15,442 bases of DNA from Ferrovibrio terrae_B (GTDB taxonomy: Bacteria; Pseudomonadota; Alphaproteobacteria; Ferrovibrionales; Ferrovibrionaceae), in contig NZ_CALRUC010000108.1 of the NCBI RefSeq assembly GCF_943371255.1, positions 1 to 15,442 of the forward strand. Reading direction: 5' to 3'. The notes below the pieces were generated by a model. That model saw only the letters and a program-made list of their open reading frames with translations. It did no database searches and was not told the DNA's origin. A program made the position numbers and the translations under genes. This document shows, one piece after another, positions 1 through 10,955 of the stretch (within the stretch, counting starts at the first letter, position 1; each line of letters opens with the position of its first letter).

Positions 1-623
1 TCGCCCGGACCGCCGGCACCGACGGGCTTTGCGACGGTCGTGTTGCTGCGCACATCCGAGCCGCCTTGCTTTTCGGTCATGCCCATGCCGATCAGGGCGC
101 CGGTCTTCTGCGTCACCGGCCGGTTGCTGCCGTCATACTGTCGCGAATAGATTTTCGGCAGCCAGGTTTCAGCCAGATGCTTGTCCTTGCGGATCGCCGG
201 CACGCTGCCATAGGTCATCGTGGTGGGACACTGGCTGCCCGGCTCGATCTGCGCATGCATGATATAGGCGGCGGCGCGCGCGACATGCGCGCCCGGCTTG
301 GGCTCGGCCCAGGGCGCCGAATGCAGGCCCTCGCCGATGATCAGCGCCATGATGCTGTGCCAGGCCGGATGGAACTCGACCTCGTCAAGCCGGTGGCCGA
401 AGCGGTCGAACAGTTTGAGCTGCGGCGGGTTTTTATGGGCCAGCCGGCCCTGTTCGATGGTCTCGGCATCGCCCAGCCGGCTGCCATAGACGGTGAGGCG
501 ATCCTTCGCCCAGCCGGCACCGTTCAGCTCGGTCGCCTGCATCAGGGCATGATCGGTCGTGAACAGATTGTAGTCCTCCAGCGCCGGCGGCTGGTTGAGG
601 ACATCGAATACGGTATCCGTCAT
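1..623 (-). CDS. aidB: AidB-type acyl-CoA dehydrogenase, 5' part only
   Basis: N-terminal 207 residues of a flavin-dependent acyl-CoA dehydrogenase of the AidB subfamily; the rest lies beyond the left edge. AidB proteins bind FAD and DNA, show weak isovaleryl-CoA dehydrogenase activity, and in E. coli belong to the adaptive response to alkylation damage. Seen here are the AidB-like N-terminus (VLNQPPALEDYNLFTTD, residues 8-24), GAGWAKDRL (36-43), FHPAWH (84-89), AYIMHAQIEPGSQCP (119-133), and the family motif GMGMTEKQGGSDV (179-191), which lies in the active-site/FAD region. The ATG at 623 has GGGAG about 7-9 nt upstream. It is divergent from the serine hydrolase gene across 118 bp. Family assignment is firm. 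A role in alkylation damage is inference, because many alphaproteobacterial AidB homologues are simply annotated as acyl-CoA dehydrogenases, and no Ada gene is visible here. Confidence 0.9.
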   Translation of the reverse strand, partial: MTDTVFDVLNQPPALEDYNLFTTDHALMQATELNGAGWAKDRLTVYGSRLGDAETIEQGRLAHKNPPQLKLFDRFGHRLDEVEFHPAWHSIMALIIGEGLHSAPWAEPKPGAHVARAAAYIMHAQIEPGSQCPTTMTYGSVPAIRKDKHLAETWLPKIYSRQYDGSNRPVTQKTGALIGMGMTEKQGGSDVRSNTTVAKPVGAGGPG

Positions 624-741
624 GGCGTTTCTCCCTGGGCAGGAGTCTAGCAGTCTGCCGGCGCTTGGAAAGACTGCCGTTGCGGCAGAGCGGCGGCAAT
701 TTCCTGGGGCCAAACGGCGGCCGGCGCGATACACTCGCGCC

Positions 742-2028
742 ATGTGGGGGACGCTGCAGACAGCGATGCGTGCAGCCCGGCTCCTGTGGATCGGGCCGGC
801 CGTACTGCTGTTCTGCCTGTGCCTGCAACCAGCCCTTGCCCAGCCGTCACTTGTCCAGCCAACCGGGCGCGCGCTGCCTGGCCTAGAATCCTTCGATATG
901 GAAATGGCGGGCCTCATCGAAAGATGGAAGCTGCCGGGTGGCGGCCTTGCCGTCGCCACGCAGGGCCGCATCGTGCTGGCACGTGGCTACGGGCTGGCTG
1001 ATCGCGAAAAGCAGATTCCGGTGCAGCCCACCACGCGCTTCCGGCTTGGCAGCCTGGCCAAGCCGCTGACGGCGGTGGCCGTGCTGCAACTGGTGGAGCA
1101 GGGCCGCCTCGGTCTCGACGATCCGCTGTTGCCGTTGCTGGGTGAGATCGGACCGCGTCCTGAGGCCATTGCCGATGCGCGCGTTCACGCGATTACGATC
1201 CGGCAGCTCCTGCATCACACCGCCGGCTTCGACCGCGGCGTATCGGGCGACGGGGTGTTCCTGCCGCACTCGGCCCATGCGGCGGCCCGGCAGAAGGCGG
1301 CATTGCCGCCAAGCTGCGAAATCATCCTGCGCGACAATCTGGAACGCAAACTCGATTTCGATCCCGGCACGCGCTACGCCTATTCGAATATCGGCTACTG
1401 CATCCTCGGCCGCGTGATCGAGCGGATCAGCGGACAAGCCTACGGCGATTATGTGCGGCAGCATGTGTTGGTGTCTGCCGGTGCCGTGGAGATGCAGCTG
1501 GCACGCACCTTCGAGATGGCCGAGGGCGAGGCGGCCTATTACGACTATCCCGGCGCGCCGCTGGTGGAGGCCATTCCCGGTATGGGTTCGGCGCGCATGG
1601 TGCTGGCGCCCTATGGCGGCTATGCGATGGAGACGATGGATTCCTTTGGCGGCTGGATTGCCTCGGCGCCGGACTATCTGCGCTTCATCACGGCTGTCGA
1701 TGGCCAGCGCGGCCTGGCACTGCTGAAGCCGGTGACAGTGAAGCTGATGCTGGCACCACCACCCGGGCTGGAGCAAAAACCATCTTACTATGGGCTCGGC
1801 TTCTCGGTGCGGCCGGTCAAGGGCGGGCTGAACTGGTGGCATAGCGGCTCGCATGCCGGTACCAAGACGCTGGCCGTACGTACGGCGGGCGGCCAAGCCT
1901 GGATCGCCACCTTCAACATGCGGCCGAAGGATCGCAAGGGTTTCGCGCATGATCTAGATGTGACGCTGTGGCGCGCCGCCAATGCGGTGAAGTCCTGGCC
2001 CGACGGCGATCTGTTTCCAGTGCAATGA
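742..2028 (+). CDS. Secreted serine hydrolase, class C beta-lactamase/esterase fold
   Basis: 428-residue serine hydrolase of the beta-lactamase-related family, which includes AmpC, D,D-peptidases, D-aminopeptidases and EstB-type esterases. The three active-site elements are present and in order: SLAK (nucleophile Ser104, Lys107), YSN (Tyr214-Asn216) and HSG (367-369). A hydrophobic N-terminal stretch (about residues 10-33, ending ALAQ) looks like a signal peptide, so the enzyme is probably periplasmic. The frame is open back to 595, but that would overlap the aidB start; ATG 742 was chosen, with ATG 766 equally possible and giving a more compact signal peptide. No good Shine-Dalgarno is seen before either. 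HSG in place of KTG is common in esterase-like members and argues against calling it a true beta-lactamase. The substrate cannot be told from the sequence. It converges on the outer-membrane protein gene, with 19 bp between stops. Confidence 0.85.
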   Translation: MWGTLQTAMRAARLLWIGPAVLLFCLCLQPALAQPSLVQPTGRALPGLESFDMEMAGLIERWKLPGGGLAVATQGRIVLARGYGLADREKQIPVQPTTRFRLGSLAKPLTAVAVLQLVEQGRLGLDDPLLPLLGEIGPRPEAIADARVHAITIRQLLHHTAGFDRGVSGDGVFLPHSAHAAARQKAALPPSCEIILRDNLERKLDFDPGTRYAYSNIGYCILGRVIERISGQAYGDYVRQHVLVSAGAVEMQLARTFEMAEGEAAYYDYPGAPLVEAIPGMGSARMVLAPYGGYAMETMDSFGGWIASAPDYLRFITAVDGQRGLALLKPVTVKLMLAPPPGLEQKPSYYGLGFSVRPVKGGLNWWHSGSHAGTKTLAVRTAGGQAWIATFNMRPKDRKGFAHDLDVTLWRAANAVKSWPDGDLFPVQ

Positions 2029-2047
2029 GTGCTTGGAACTGCCCGGT

Positions 2048-3133
2048 TCAGAACCGCATGGCCAGGTTGAGCCGGGCCTGGGTCAGATAGGGGTCTGCCG
2101 TGCCGGCCATGTCGTCCTGGGTCACGGTGTAGCCGGCCATCAGCGTCATGGCGCGGCTGGCCAGGGCCGCCGGAGTCCAGTGCAGCTGCAGGTCCAGGTT
2201 CTGCCGGCGACCATAGAGCGGCACGGCGTTGCGGGTGTTGAGATCGCGTTTCTCGCCGAGGCCGAATTCATGGCTGGCAGTCAGGTTGAGGGATTCGCCC
2301 AGCGGCACGCCGATCTGCAGACCAAGGATGTTGAGATCGCGCTCGGTGCCATAGGTGTATTCATTGCGGCGCTGCGCCGAGGCGCCGAGCCTGTAGCCGC
2401 TGGCGAAATGCTGCGCGACGGCAATCCGGTGGCGTTCGTTGCTGCTGACCGACAGCGGATTGCCGGGCGAGGACTCGGTCGTATAGCCGGTCGACAGCGT
2501 CAGGGTCAGGTCATCCGCGATCATGGCGGATACCGAATTGTCGATACCAAAGCGCCGGCTGCTGCTGCCGGCCAGATCGCTCCAGTTGGCGGCGGCATCG
2601 GGATCGACCTTGAAAGTGAGACCGTATTCCTCGTAGGCGAGGCCGAATTTGCTGCGTGCCGCGCGGTTTTCGTTATCGCTGCTGCCGCTCTGGCTGATGG
2701 CGCTGTCGTTGCTCAGCGCCAGCCCGTCGAAAAACGGCACGTCATAGGCTTTCTGCAGCGCACCTGGCGCGGCATCGCGCTCGCTGTAAACAGTCATTTT
2801 GTCGCTGTCCGTGTCGATCTGCGGCAGTGTGTCGAAACGGCGGCTCAGCAGGCTGACATCGCCGGGCGCGAACAGCGGCTGGCGCGTCAGCAAATAATTG
2901 CCCTCATCGGGGTTGTAGGCGAGCAGAGCCAGATCGCTGCGCAGGGTTTCGGGCAGATTCTCCACATCGGGCAAAACCGGGATGACCTGGCAATAGCCGG
3001 CATCGGCCGGCGTGATGATCATCGGGCAGGGCGGCAGTCGCGATTGCGCGCTGATCTCCGGCGACGCCAATGCCGCCAGCAGGCCGGCAAGCGCGTACAG
3101 CACAGCTGCGCTGGATCGGATGCGGCAGGTCAC
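2048..3133 (-). CDS. Predicted outer-membrane beta-barrel protein, unknown function
   Basis: 361 residues, not recognised as a named family. The N-terminus (about residues 1-30, hydrophobic core AVLYALAGLLAALA, likely cut after ISAQ) is a signal peptide. It is followed by a segment with a Cys pair (Cys36, Cys48) and an acidic, strand-poor middle. From about residue 160 onward the sequence alternates polar and apolar residues in strand-length pieces (for example LTLTLSTGYT, LNLTASHEFGLG, LDLQLHW, MTLMAGYTVT) and ends in ARLNLAMRF. A terminal aromatic residue of this kind is the usual C-terminal signal of BAM-inserted barrels. I infer a C-terminal barrel with a periplasmic or plug-like N-terminal part. 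The start is GTG at 3133, with a purine-rich GGAAGAGGGG just upstream. It follows the glycosyltransferase gene on the same strand after 104 bp. Cargo or partner is unknown. Confidence 0.7.
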   Translation of the reverse strand: MTCRIRSSAAVLYALAGLLAALASPEISAQSRLPPCPMIITPADAGYCQVIPVLPDVENLPETLRSDLALLAYNPDEGNYLLTRQPLFAPGDVSLLSRRFDTLPQIDTDSDKMTVYSERDAAPGALQKAYDVPFFDGLALSNDSAISQSGSSDNENRAARSKFGLAYEEYGLTFKVDPDAAANWSDLAGSSSRRFGIDNSVSAMIADDLTLTLSTGYTTESSPGNPLSVSSNERHRIAVAQHFASGYRLGASAQRRNEYTYGTERDLNILGLQIGVPLGESLNLTASHEFGLGEKRDLNTRNAVPLYGRRQNLDLQLHWTPAALASRAMTLMAGYTVTQDDMAGTADPYLTQARLNLAMRF

Positions 3134-3237
3134 GGCCCCTCTTCCCCGATATCGCGACAGCAGAATACAAGTCTGCCGCAGCAGGATTACTCCGATCTTT
3201 AGCCAGAGTCCTGTGGCGGAATTGCGGCAGGGATGTT

Positions 3238-4287
3238 TTAGCCTGCTGTGGCCAGCCAGAGTCGGGCGATGGCCGCGGGGCTGTAATGTGTGGCGACATG
3301 CGCCTGTCCGGCCAGGGTGCGCTCGATCACGGCATCCGGATCGGCAAGGCCGGCCAGCACAGCCTGCGGCAGCGCGTCTGCCAGCGCGATATACGGCGCC
3401 AGTTCGCGATAGCTTTCGAGCGGGTGGGCGAAAACGGCACGCCCGGCCTGCAGCGCCTGCAGCGCACGGTTGGCGCTTTTGCCGCGCACCAGGGTGTTGC
3501 CATGGTCAAACGGCAGCACGACGGCATCGCAGGCCGCCAATGCAGATTGCAGCGCCGGCACCGACCAGGGCAGGGCGGCGATCTGCGCCGGGGTAGCCTT
3601 GCTGCGCAGGGTCTCGATCAGGGTGGCGCCGAGCGGTTCGCAGAGCAGCGTCAGGTGAACGGCGTGCTGTGAAGCCAGCGCCGGCAGATCTTCGGCGCAG
3701 AAACGATGCAGGGCGGCCGCATGAGCGCCAAAGAAACCGAACCACAGCAGGTTGAGAGTCTCGCCCGGGGCAAAGCGAACGGTATCGGCGGCGACTTCCA
3801 CCACATCGCCGATCACGCTGATCCTGGCATCCGGCAGATGTTCGCGCAGCTGTGTCGCCAGCGCGGCGGAAGCGGCGACGATGCGGCCGGCACGGCCGAG
3901 CAGGGCGGGATAGAAGCTGCGGCAGCCAGCCGCAAGGTCGGCGCCGCGCTGTTGCGCGATATAGCCGAGAAAATCCTCGCCAAGCTTGAGATCGCAGACA
4001 TCGACGATCAGGCGGTCGCCGAGCGCCGCGCCGAGCGCGCCGATGGCCTGGATATGCGCCGGCTGCAGCAACACGCCTTCCTTGGGCTGGGTCAGGATCA
4101 CCGCATCGGCATCGATCAGGTCCGTCGTCGGCTGTGCCCATTGCTCAAGCCCCAGCACGGCGGCGTCATGGCCGGCGGCGCGCAGGGCGGCGGCCGGCAG
4201 CAGGGCGCGATAGCGCAGGCTGGCCAGATCGCTATGGCCGCTGGCCATGGTCGCTGCCGGCGCGAAGGTACAGAATCGAATCCGCAT
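3238..4287 (-). CDS. GT-B-like glycosyltransferase (GT4-type) family protein
   Basis: 349 residues resembling GT-B glycosyltransferases. The N-terminal half opens with a Rossmann-type strand (MRIRFCTFAPA) and RYRALLPAAALRAAGHDAAVL (25-45), the usual layout where the acceptor side begins. The linker has the typical IVAASAALATQLRE...ISVIGDVVE pattern (137-164). The C-terminal half has LLWFG (180-184), CDAVVLPFD (253-261) and KSANRALQALQAGRAVFAHP (270-289), the region that in GT4 proteins contacts the nucleotide sugar. The classical E-x7-E is not clear, so donor and acceptor cannot be named. No signal peptide or membrane segment is seen, so it is probably cytoplasmic. The frame is open to 4476, but that start lies inside the oxoprolinase gene; ATG 4287, 44 bp after the oxoprolinase stop, gives the expected N-terminus. 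No Shine-Dalgarno is evident, and the start touches an inverted repeat. Confidence 0.65.
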   Translation of the reverse strand: MRIRFCTFAPAATMASGHSDLASLRYRALLPAAALRAAGHDAAVLGLEQWAQPTTDLIDADAVILTQPKEGVLLQPAHIQAIGALGAALGDRLIVDVCDLKLGEDFLGYIAQQRGADLAAGCRSFYPALLGRAGRIVAASAALATQLREHLPDARISVIGDVVEVAADTVRFAPGETLNLLWFGFFGAHAAALHRFCAEDLPALASQHAVHLTLLCEPLGATLIETLRSKATPAQIAALPWSVPALQSALAACDAVVLPFDHGNTLVRGKSANRALQALQAGRAVFAHPLESYRELAPYIALADALPQAVLAGLADPDAVIERTLAGQAHVATHYSPAAIARLWLATAG

Positions 4288-4316
4288 CGGGCCGCAGCTT
4301 ACAGCAAACGGCCCGA
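4287..4316 (-). promoter_or_regulatory. Inverted repeat abutting the glycosyltransferase start codon
   Basis: On the minus strand TCGGGCCG pairs perfectly with CGGCCCGA, leaving a 14-nt loop. The last A of the second arm is the first base of the ATG at 4287. In mRNA read through from the oxoprolinase gene this would form an 8-bp GC-rich hairpin against the start codon. There is no T-run after it, so it is not a standard intrinsic terminator. It may damp translation or be coincidence. Confidence 0.4.
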
Positions 4317-4331
4317 CAGCGGAGGCAGGGA

Positions 4332-8000
<3,669 letters not shown>

Positions 8001-8052
8001 GCGGGGCTCCATAAGGCCCGGCCAAGGGTAGCCGGGAGGCAGACGGTTACAA

Positions 8053-8075
8053 AACGTTGATAATTTGTCAACGTT
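8053..8075. promoter_or_regulatory. 23-bp palindromic operator between regulator and oxoprolinase genes
   Basis: Arms AACGTTGA (8053-8060) and TCAACGTT (8068-8075) are perfectly inverted, and the middle TAATTTG extends the symmetry, so 10 of 11 base pairs match around a central T at 8064. On the minus strand the site contains TTGACA, a consensus -35 hexamer facing the oxoprolinase gene 53 bp away, although no good -10 was found at 17 nt. This is the placement of a repressor site. The winged-helix protein encoded just upstream is the natural candidate. As RNA the same repeat followed by TTTT could also be a weak terminator of the regulator transcript. Confidence 0.7.
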
Positions 8076-8087
8076 ATCGACGGGCTG

Positions 8088-8633
8088 TTAAAGCGAGGCG
8101 GCCGCCCGGGCCGCCTGGTCGTAACTTCCCGACAGGGCGCGCATCAAATCAGCCACCCGGGAGAGGTCACCTTGCGGCTGGCCCAGCAGGCCGAAGGCTT
8201 CGCCCAGCAGCTGCTCGCGGATCTTGCGGTATTCCATGCACAGCGCGCGGCCTTTCGGCGTGGTGCTGTAGAAGATCTCCTTGCCGCGCCGGGTGCCGGC
8301 GATCAGGCCCAGCCGCACCATCTTTTTCAGGCCGTAATTGACGGTGTGGGAATCCTCGACATTCAGCACCAGGCAGAGATCGGCCAGGCGCTTGGGTCGG
8401 TCGCGATGATTCACCCCGTGCAGCACCATCACATCCAGTGCGGCCAGGTCGCCCTGGCCAGCGGCCGTCATGCAGCGCACGATCCAGCGATTGAAGGCAT
8501 TGCCGGTCATCATCAGGGCGAATTCAAACTCGCTCAGGCCTTCCAGCTTTTCGCTGACCAGATGGGCGGAAGACACGATCGGGCGTCGCGCGGGGGATTT
8601 CTGCTTGCGCTTCGATGTCGCTGCTTTCGCCAT
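8088..8633 (-). CDS. Winged-helix (MarR-like) transcriptional regulator
   Basis: 181-residue predicted DNA-binding protein. A basic, Lys/Arg-rich N-terminal tail (residues 1-18) precedes a helical part (about 30-75). Then comes a winged helix: RPKRLADLCLVLNVEDSHTV (79-98) as helix-turn-helix, NYGLKKMVRLGLI (99-111) as recognition/third helix, RRGKEIFYSTTPKGRAL (115-131) as the beta wing, and a C-terminal helix pair. This resembles the MarR/HTH_27 group, whose members usually dimerise on palindromes and respond to small molecules. ATG 8633 was chosen because GAGAGGG lies 8 nt upstream; ATG 8660 would add nine residues. The gene ends 87 bp before the oxoprolinase start, same strand, with the 23-bp dyad between them. 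I infer it controls the oxoprolinase gene and perhaps itself. The ligand is unknown. Confidence 0.75.
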   Translation of the reverse strand: MAKAATSKRKQKSPARRPIVSSAHLVSEKLEGLSEFEFALMMTGNAFNRWIVRCMTAAGQGDLAALDVMVLHGVNHRDRPKRLADLCLVLNVEDSHTVNYGLKKMVRLGLIAGTRRGKEIFYSTTPKGRALCMEYRKIREQLLGEAFGLLGQPQGDLSRVADLMRALSGSYDQAARAAASL

Positions 8634-8672
8634 GCCGTCTGCCCTCTCATTGCCCTGCATGCCTGCAAACCG

Positions 8673-8691
8673 GGCATAACTCCGGCATAAC
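8673..8691. repeat. Direct repeat GGCATAAC in the regulator/transporter intergenic region
   Basis: GGCATAAC occurs at 8673-8680 and again at 8684-8691, an 11-bp period (one helical turn). It lies 40-58 bp upstream of the regulator start, in the 155-bp divergent region shared with the transporter gene. A tandem half-site such as this could be an operator. It bears no clear likeness to the 23-bp palindrome. Confidence 0.4.
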
Positions 8692-8715
8692 CGGAACAGG
8701 GGCCGCATACCCCCC

Positions 8716-8744
8716 TTGCAGCCAGCGCATGGCCCGTCTGTAAA
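8716..8744 (+). promoter_or_regulatory. Possible sigma-70-type promoter for the EamA transporter
   Basis: TTGCAG (8716-8721), a 17-nt spacer, then TGTAAA (8739-8744). Each hexamer matches consensus at four of six positions. The predicted start near 8751 would leave a leader of about 38 nt, in which no Shine-Dalgarno is visible before the ATG at 8789. Confidence 0.4.
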
Positions 8745-8788
8745 CAAGCGTAGCCCGCGATGGGCCGGCTTTGCTAGGGTCGCGCCCC

Positions 8789-9703
8789 ATGAAGCCCCAG
8801 CATCTGTCCCTTATGCTCTTGATCTGCGCGATCTGGGGCGGCAATTTTGTCGTCACCAAGCTTGCGGTCGATCATTTTCCGCCCGTGCTGTTCACCGCGC
8901 TGCGGTTCGCGCTGGTTGCGATCCTGACGCTGCCCTGGCTGCGCTGGTGTCCCGGCCAGATGCGCAACGTGATCATCGCCGCGCTGTGCATGGGCACCCT
9001 GCATTTTGCACTCATCATCATCGGCATCGCCAAGGCCGATGATGTTTCGGTGGTGGCCGTGGTGACCCAGCTGGGCGTGCCGATCTCCACCCTGATGGCC
9101 GTGCTGTTCCTCGGCGAGCGGGTGCGCTGGAAGCGCAGCCTGGGTATTGCGCTGGCCTTCAGCGGCGCGGTGGTGATCAGTTTCGACCCGAAAGTAATGA
9201 ACTACCAGGTTGCCATCGGCCTCATCCTGATGGCGGTGATCATTTTCTCGATCGGCCAGATCACGGTGCGCCGCATCCACGATGTCAATACATTCACCAT
9301 GCAGGCCTGGGTCGGTATCCTGAGCGCGCCCAGCCTGCTGTTGATCTCGCTGCTGCTGGAAGACGGTCATGTCGAACAGACCCTGTCGGCCAGTGTCTGG
9401 CATTGGGGTGCGATTGCCTATGCCGCCGTGCTGGTGTCGCTGATCGGCCATGGCGGCGCCTATTACCTGCTGCGCCGCTATCCGGTCAGCATCGTCAATC
9501 CCGGCTTCACGCTGGCGCCGATCTTCGGCGTGCTGGCCGGCGTGTTCTTCCTCAACGAACAGCTGAGCGGCCGTGTCATCCTTGGCTCGGCCATCACCCT
9601 GCTGGGCGTCTTGATCGTTGCCACGCGCGAAGGCAAGGTGGCCGATGCACGGGGCGTGGCCCCGGAAAAAGCGGCACTGGAAACCAAGGGAGCCGGTGAT
9701 TGA
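8789..9703 (+). CDS. EamA/DMT-family transporter
   Basis: 304-residue integral inner-membrane protein with about ten hydrophobic segments arranged as two EamA repeats (about residues 5-135 and 150-285), the usual layout and length of the drug/metabolite transporter superfamily. Family-style pieces are AIWGGNFVVTKLAV (14-27) in the first helix, LGERVRWKRSLGIALAFSGA closing the first repeat, and APIFGVLAGVFFLNEQLSG plus GSAITLLGVLIV in the second. The last 25 or so residues are hydrophilic and Ala/Lys/Glu-rich. ATG 8789 was taken; an in-frame TTG 8771 would add six residues that do not resemble the family N-terminus. The substrate cannot be predicted; DMT proteins export or import amino acids, sugars and other metabolites. 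The stop overlaps the amidase start by 4 nt, so the two are very likely co-transcribed and translationally coupled. Confidence 0.85.
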   Translation: MKPQHLSLMLLICAIWGGNFVVTKLAVDHFPPVLFTALRFALVAILTLPWLRWCPGQMRNVIIAALCMGTLHFALIIIGIAKADDVSVVAVVTQLGVPISTLMAVLFLGERVRWKRSLGIALAFSGAVVISFDPKVMNYQVAIGLILMAVIIFSIGQITVRRIHDVNTFTMQAWVGILSAPSLLLISLLLEDGHVEQTLSASVWHWGAIAYAAVLVSLIGHGGAYYLLRRYPVSIVNPGFTLAPIFGVLAGVFFLNEQLSGRVILGSAITLLGVLIVATREGKVADARGVAPEKAALETKGAGD

Positions 9704-10473
9704 CCCTGTCCTTTGTCGAGCATCCGTCGCCGAATTTTGATGAACGCAGTGGCCGCCGGCCTGTCGATATGGTCGTGCTGCATTATACCGGCATGCCGAC
9801 GGCGGCAGCAGCGCTGCAGCGCCTGTGCGACCCTGAAGCCAAGGTCAGCGCCCATTACGTGATCGATGAAGACGGCACGATCTATCGCCTGGTGCCCGAA
9901 GACAAGCGCGCCTGGCATGCCGGCGTTGCCTTCTGGCGCGGCGTGCGCGATGTCAATGCGCGCTCGATCGGCATCGAGCTGGTCAATCCGGGTCATGAAT
10001 TCGGCTATCGCGAATTCCCCACTGTGCAGATCGATGCGCTGATTGCCCTGCTGAAAGACATGGCCACCCGTTACGAGATGATGCCGGGCAATTACGTCGC
10101 CCATTCCGATATCGCGCCGATGCGCAAGGAAGATCCGGGTGAACTGTTTCCCTGGCACCGGCTGCATGCCGCCGGCTTCGGCCGCTGGTGGGCCGGGGAC
10201 TTCAAGGTTTCGCCGCACGCGCCGTCGATGCAGCCGGGCGAACGCAGCGGCGCCGTGCTGGAGCTGCAGGTCGCGCTCGACCGCATCGGCTACGGCATCG
10301 AGGGCAGCGGATTCTACGACCCCGCCACCGAGGCCGTGGTGCGCGCCTTCCAGCGCCACTGGCGCCAGGATCAGGTCGATGGCATCAGCGATGCCGAGAC
10401 CACCAGCCTGATCCGCCATATCGCCGACCAGGTGAATATGCGCCGGATCAGCAGCGAACGCGCCGCCAGCTGA
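9700..10473 (+). CDS. N-acetylmuramoyl-L-alanine amidase (AmiD/AmpD type) with PG-binding domain
   Basis: 257-residue zinc amidase that cuts the MurNAc-L-Ala bond of peptidoglycan or muropeptides (Amidase_2 family). Zinc ligands by comparison with AmiD are His28 (VVLHYTG), His135 (YVAHSDI) and Asp145 (RKEDPGELFPW); Glu93 (IGIELVN) fits the catalytic glutamate. A peptidoglycan-binding-1 domain follows (about 180-245: GAVLELQVALDRIGYGI...FYDPATEAVVRAFQRHW). There is no signal peptide or lipobox, unlike E. coli AmiD, so it may act in the cytoplasm on recycled muropeptides as AmpD does; the PG-binding domain makes that less certain. The start is TTG 9700, overlapping the transporter stop as TTGA, with AAGGGAG 7 nt upstream inside the transporter gene. 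An amidase gene just before rnpB and mraZ is a familiar alphaproteobacterial arrangement. Confidence 0.88.
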   Translation: MTLSFVEHPSPNFDERSGRRPVDMVVLHYTGMPTAAAALQRLCDPEAKVSAHYVIDEDGTIYRLVPEDKRAWHAGVAFWRGVRDVNARSIGIELVNPGHEFGYREFPTVQIDALIALLKDMATRYEMMPGNYVAHSDIAPMRKEDPGELFPWHRLHAAGFGRWWAGDFKVSPHAPSMQPGERSGAVLELQVALDRIGYGIEGSGFYDPATEAVVRAFQRHWRQDQVDGISDAETTSLIRHIADQVNMRRISSERAAS

Positions 10474-10483
10474 CCCTTTGTAC

Positions 10484-10512
10484 TTGACTGCGCCGGCGCC
10501 GGCGCCTACCTG
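10484..10512 (+). promoter_or_regulatory. Promoter of rnpB
   Basis: TTGACT (10484-10489), exactly 17 nt, then TACCTG (10507-10512). The predicted start, 7-8 nt further on, falls at about 10519-10520, the first base of helix P1 of RNase P RNA. The spacer is all G and C and internally palindromic (repeated GGCGCC). Confidence 0.7.
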
Positions 10513-10518
10513 TGCGCC

Positions 10519-10929
<411 letters not shown>

Positions 10930-10955
10930 CTTAGTCTGAAACTGAAGGATTTCGC

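Noticed and set aside
644..672. Possible aidB promoter with TAGACT as -10 on the minus strand
   Set aside because: The hexamer 17 nt upstream (CTTTCC) matches the -35 consensus at only two positions.
674..688. CTGCCG-TTG-CGGCAG hairpin in the aidB/serine hydrolase intergenic region
   Set aside because: Only a 6-bp stem in GC-rich DNA and no T-run; not enough to call a terminator or operator.
883..1950. 355-codon minus-strand frame opposite the serine hydrolase
   Set aside because: The plus strand carries all three serine-hydrolase motifs in order; the opposite frame is a compositional shadow.
2033..3202. 389-codon plus-strand frame opposite the outer-membrane protein gene
   Set aside because: The minus-strand frame has a signal peptide, strand pattern and terminal Phe; the plus-strand product is low-complexity Ala/Gly/Gln-rich sequence without motifs.
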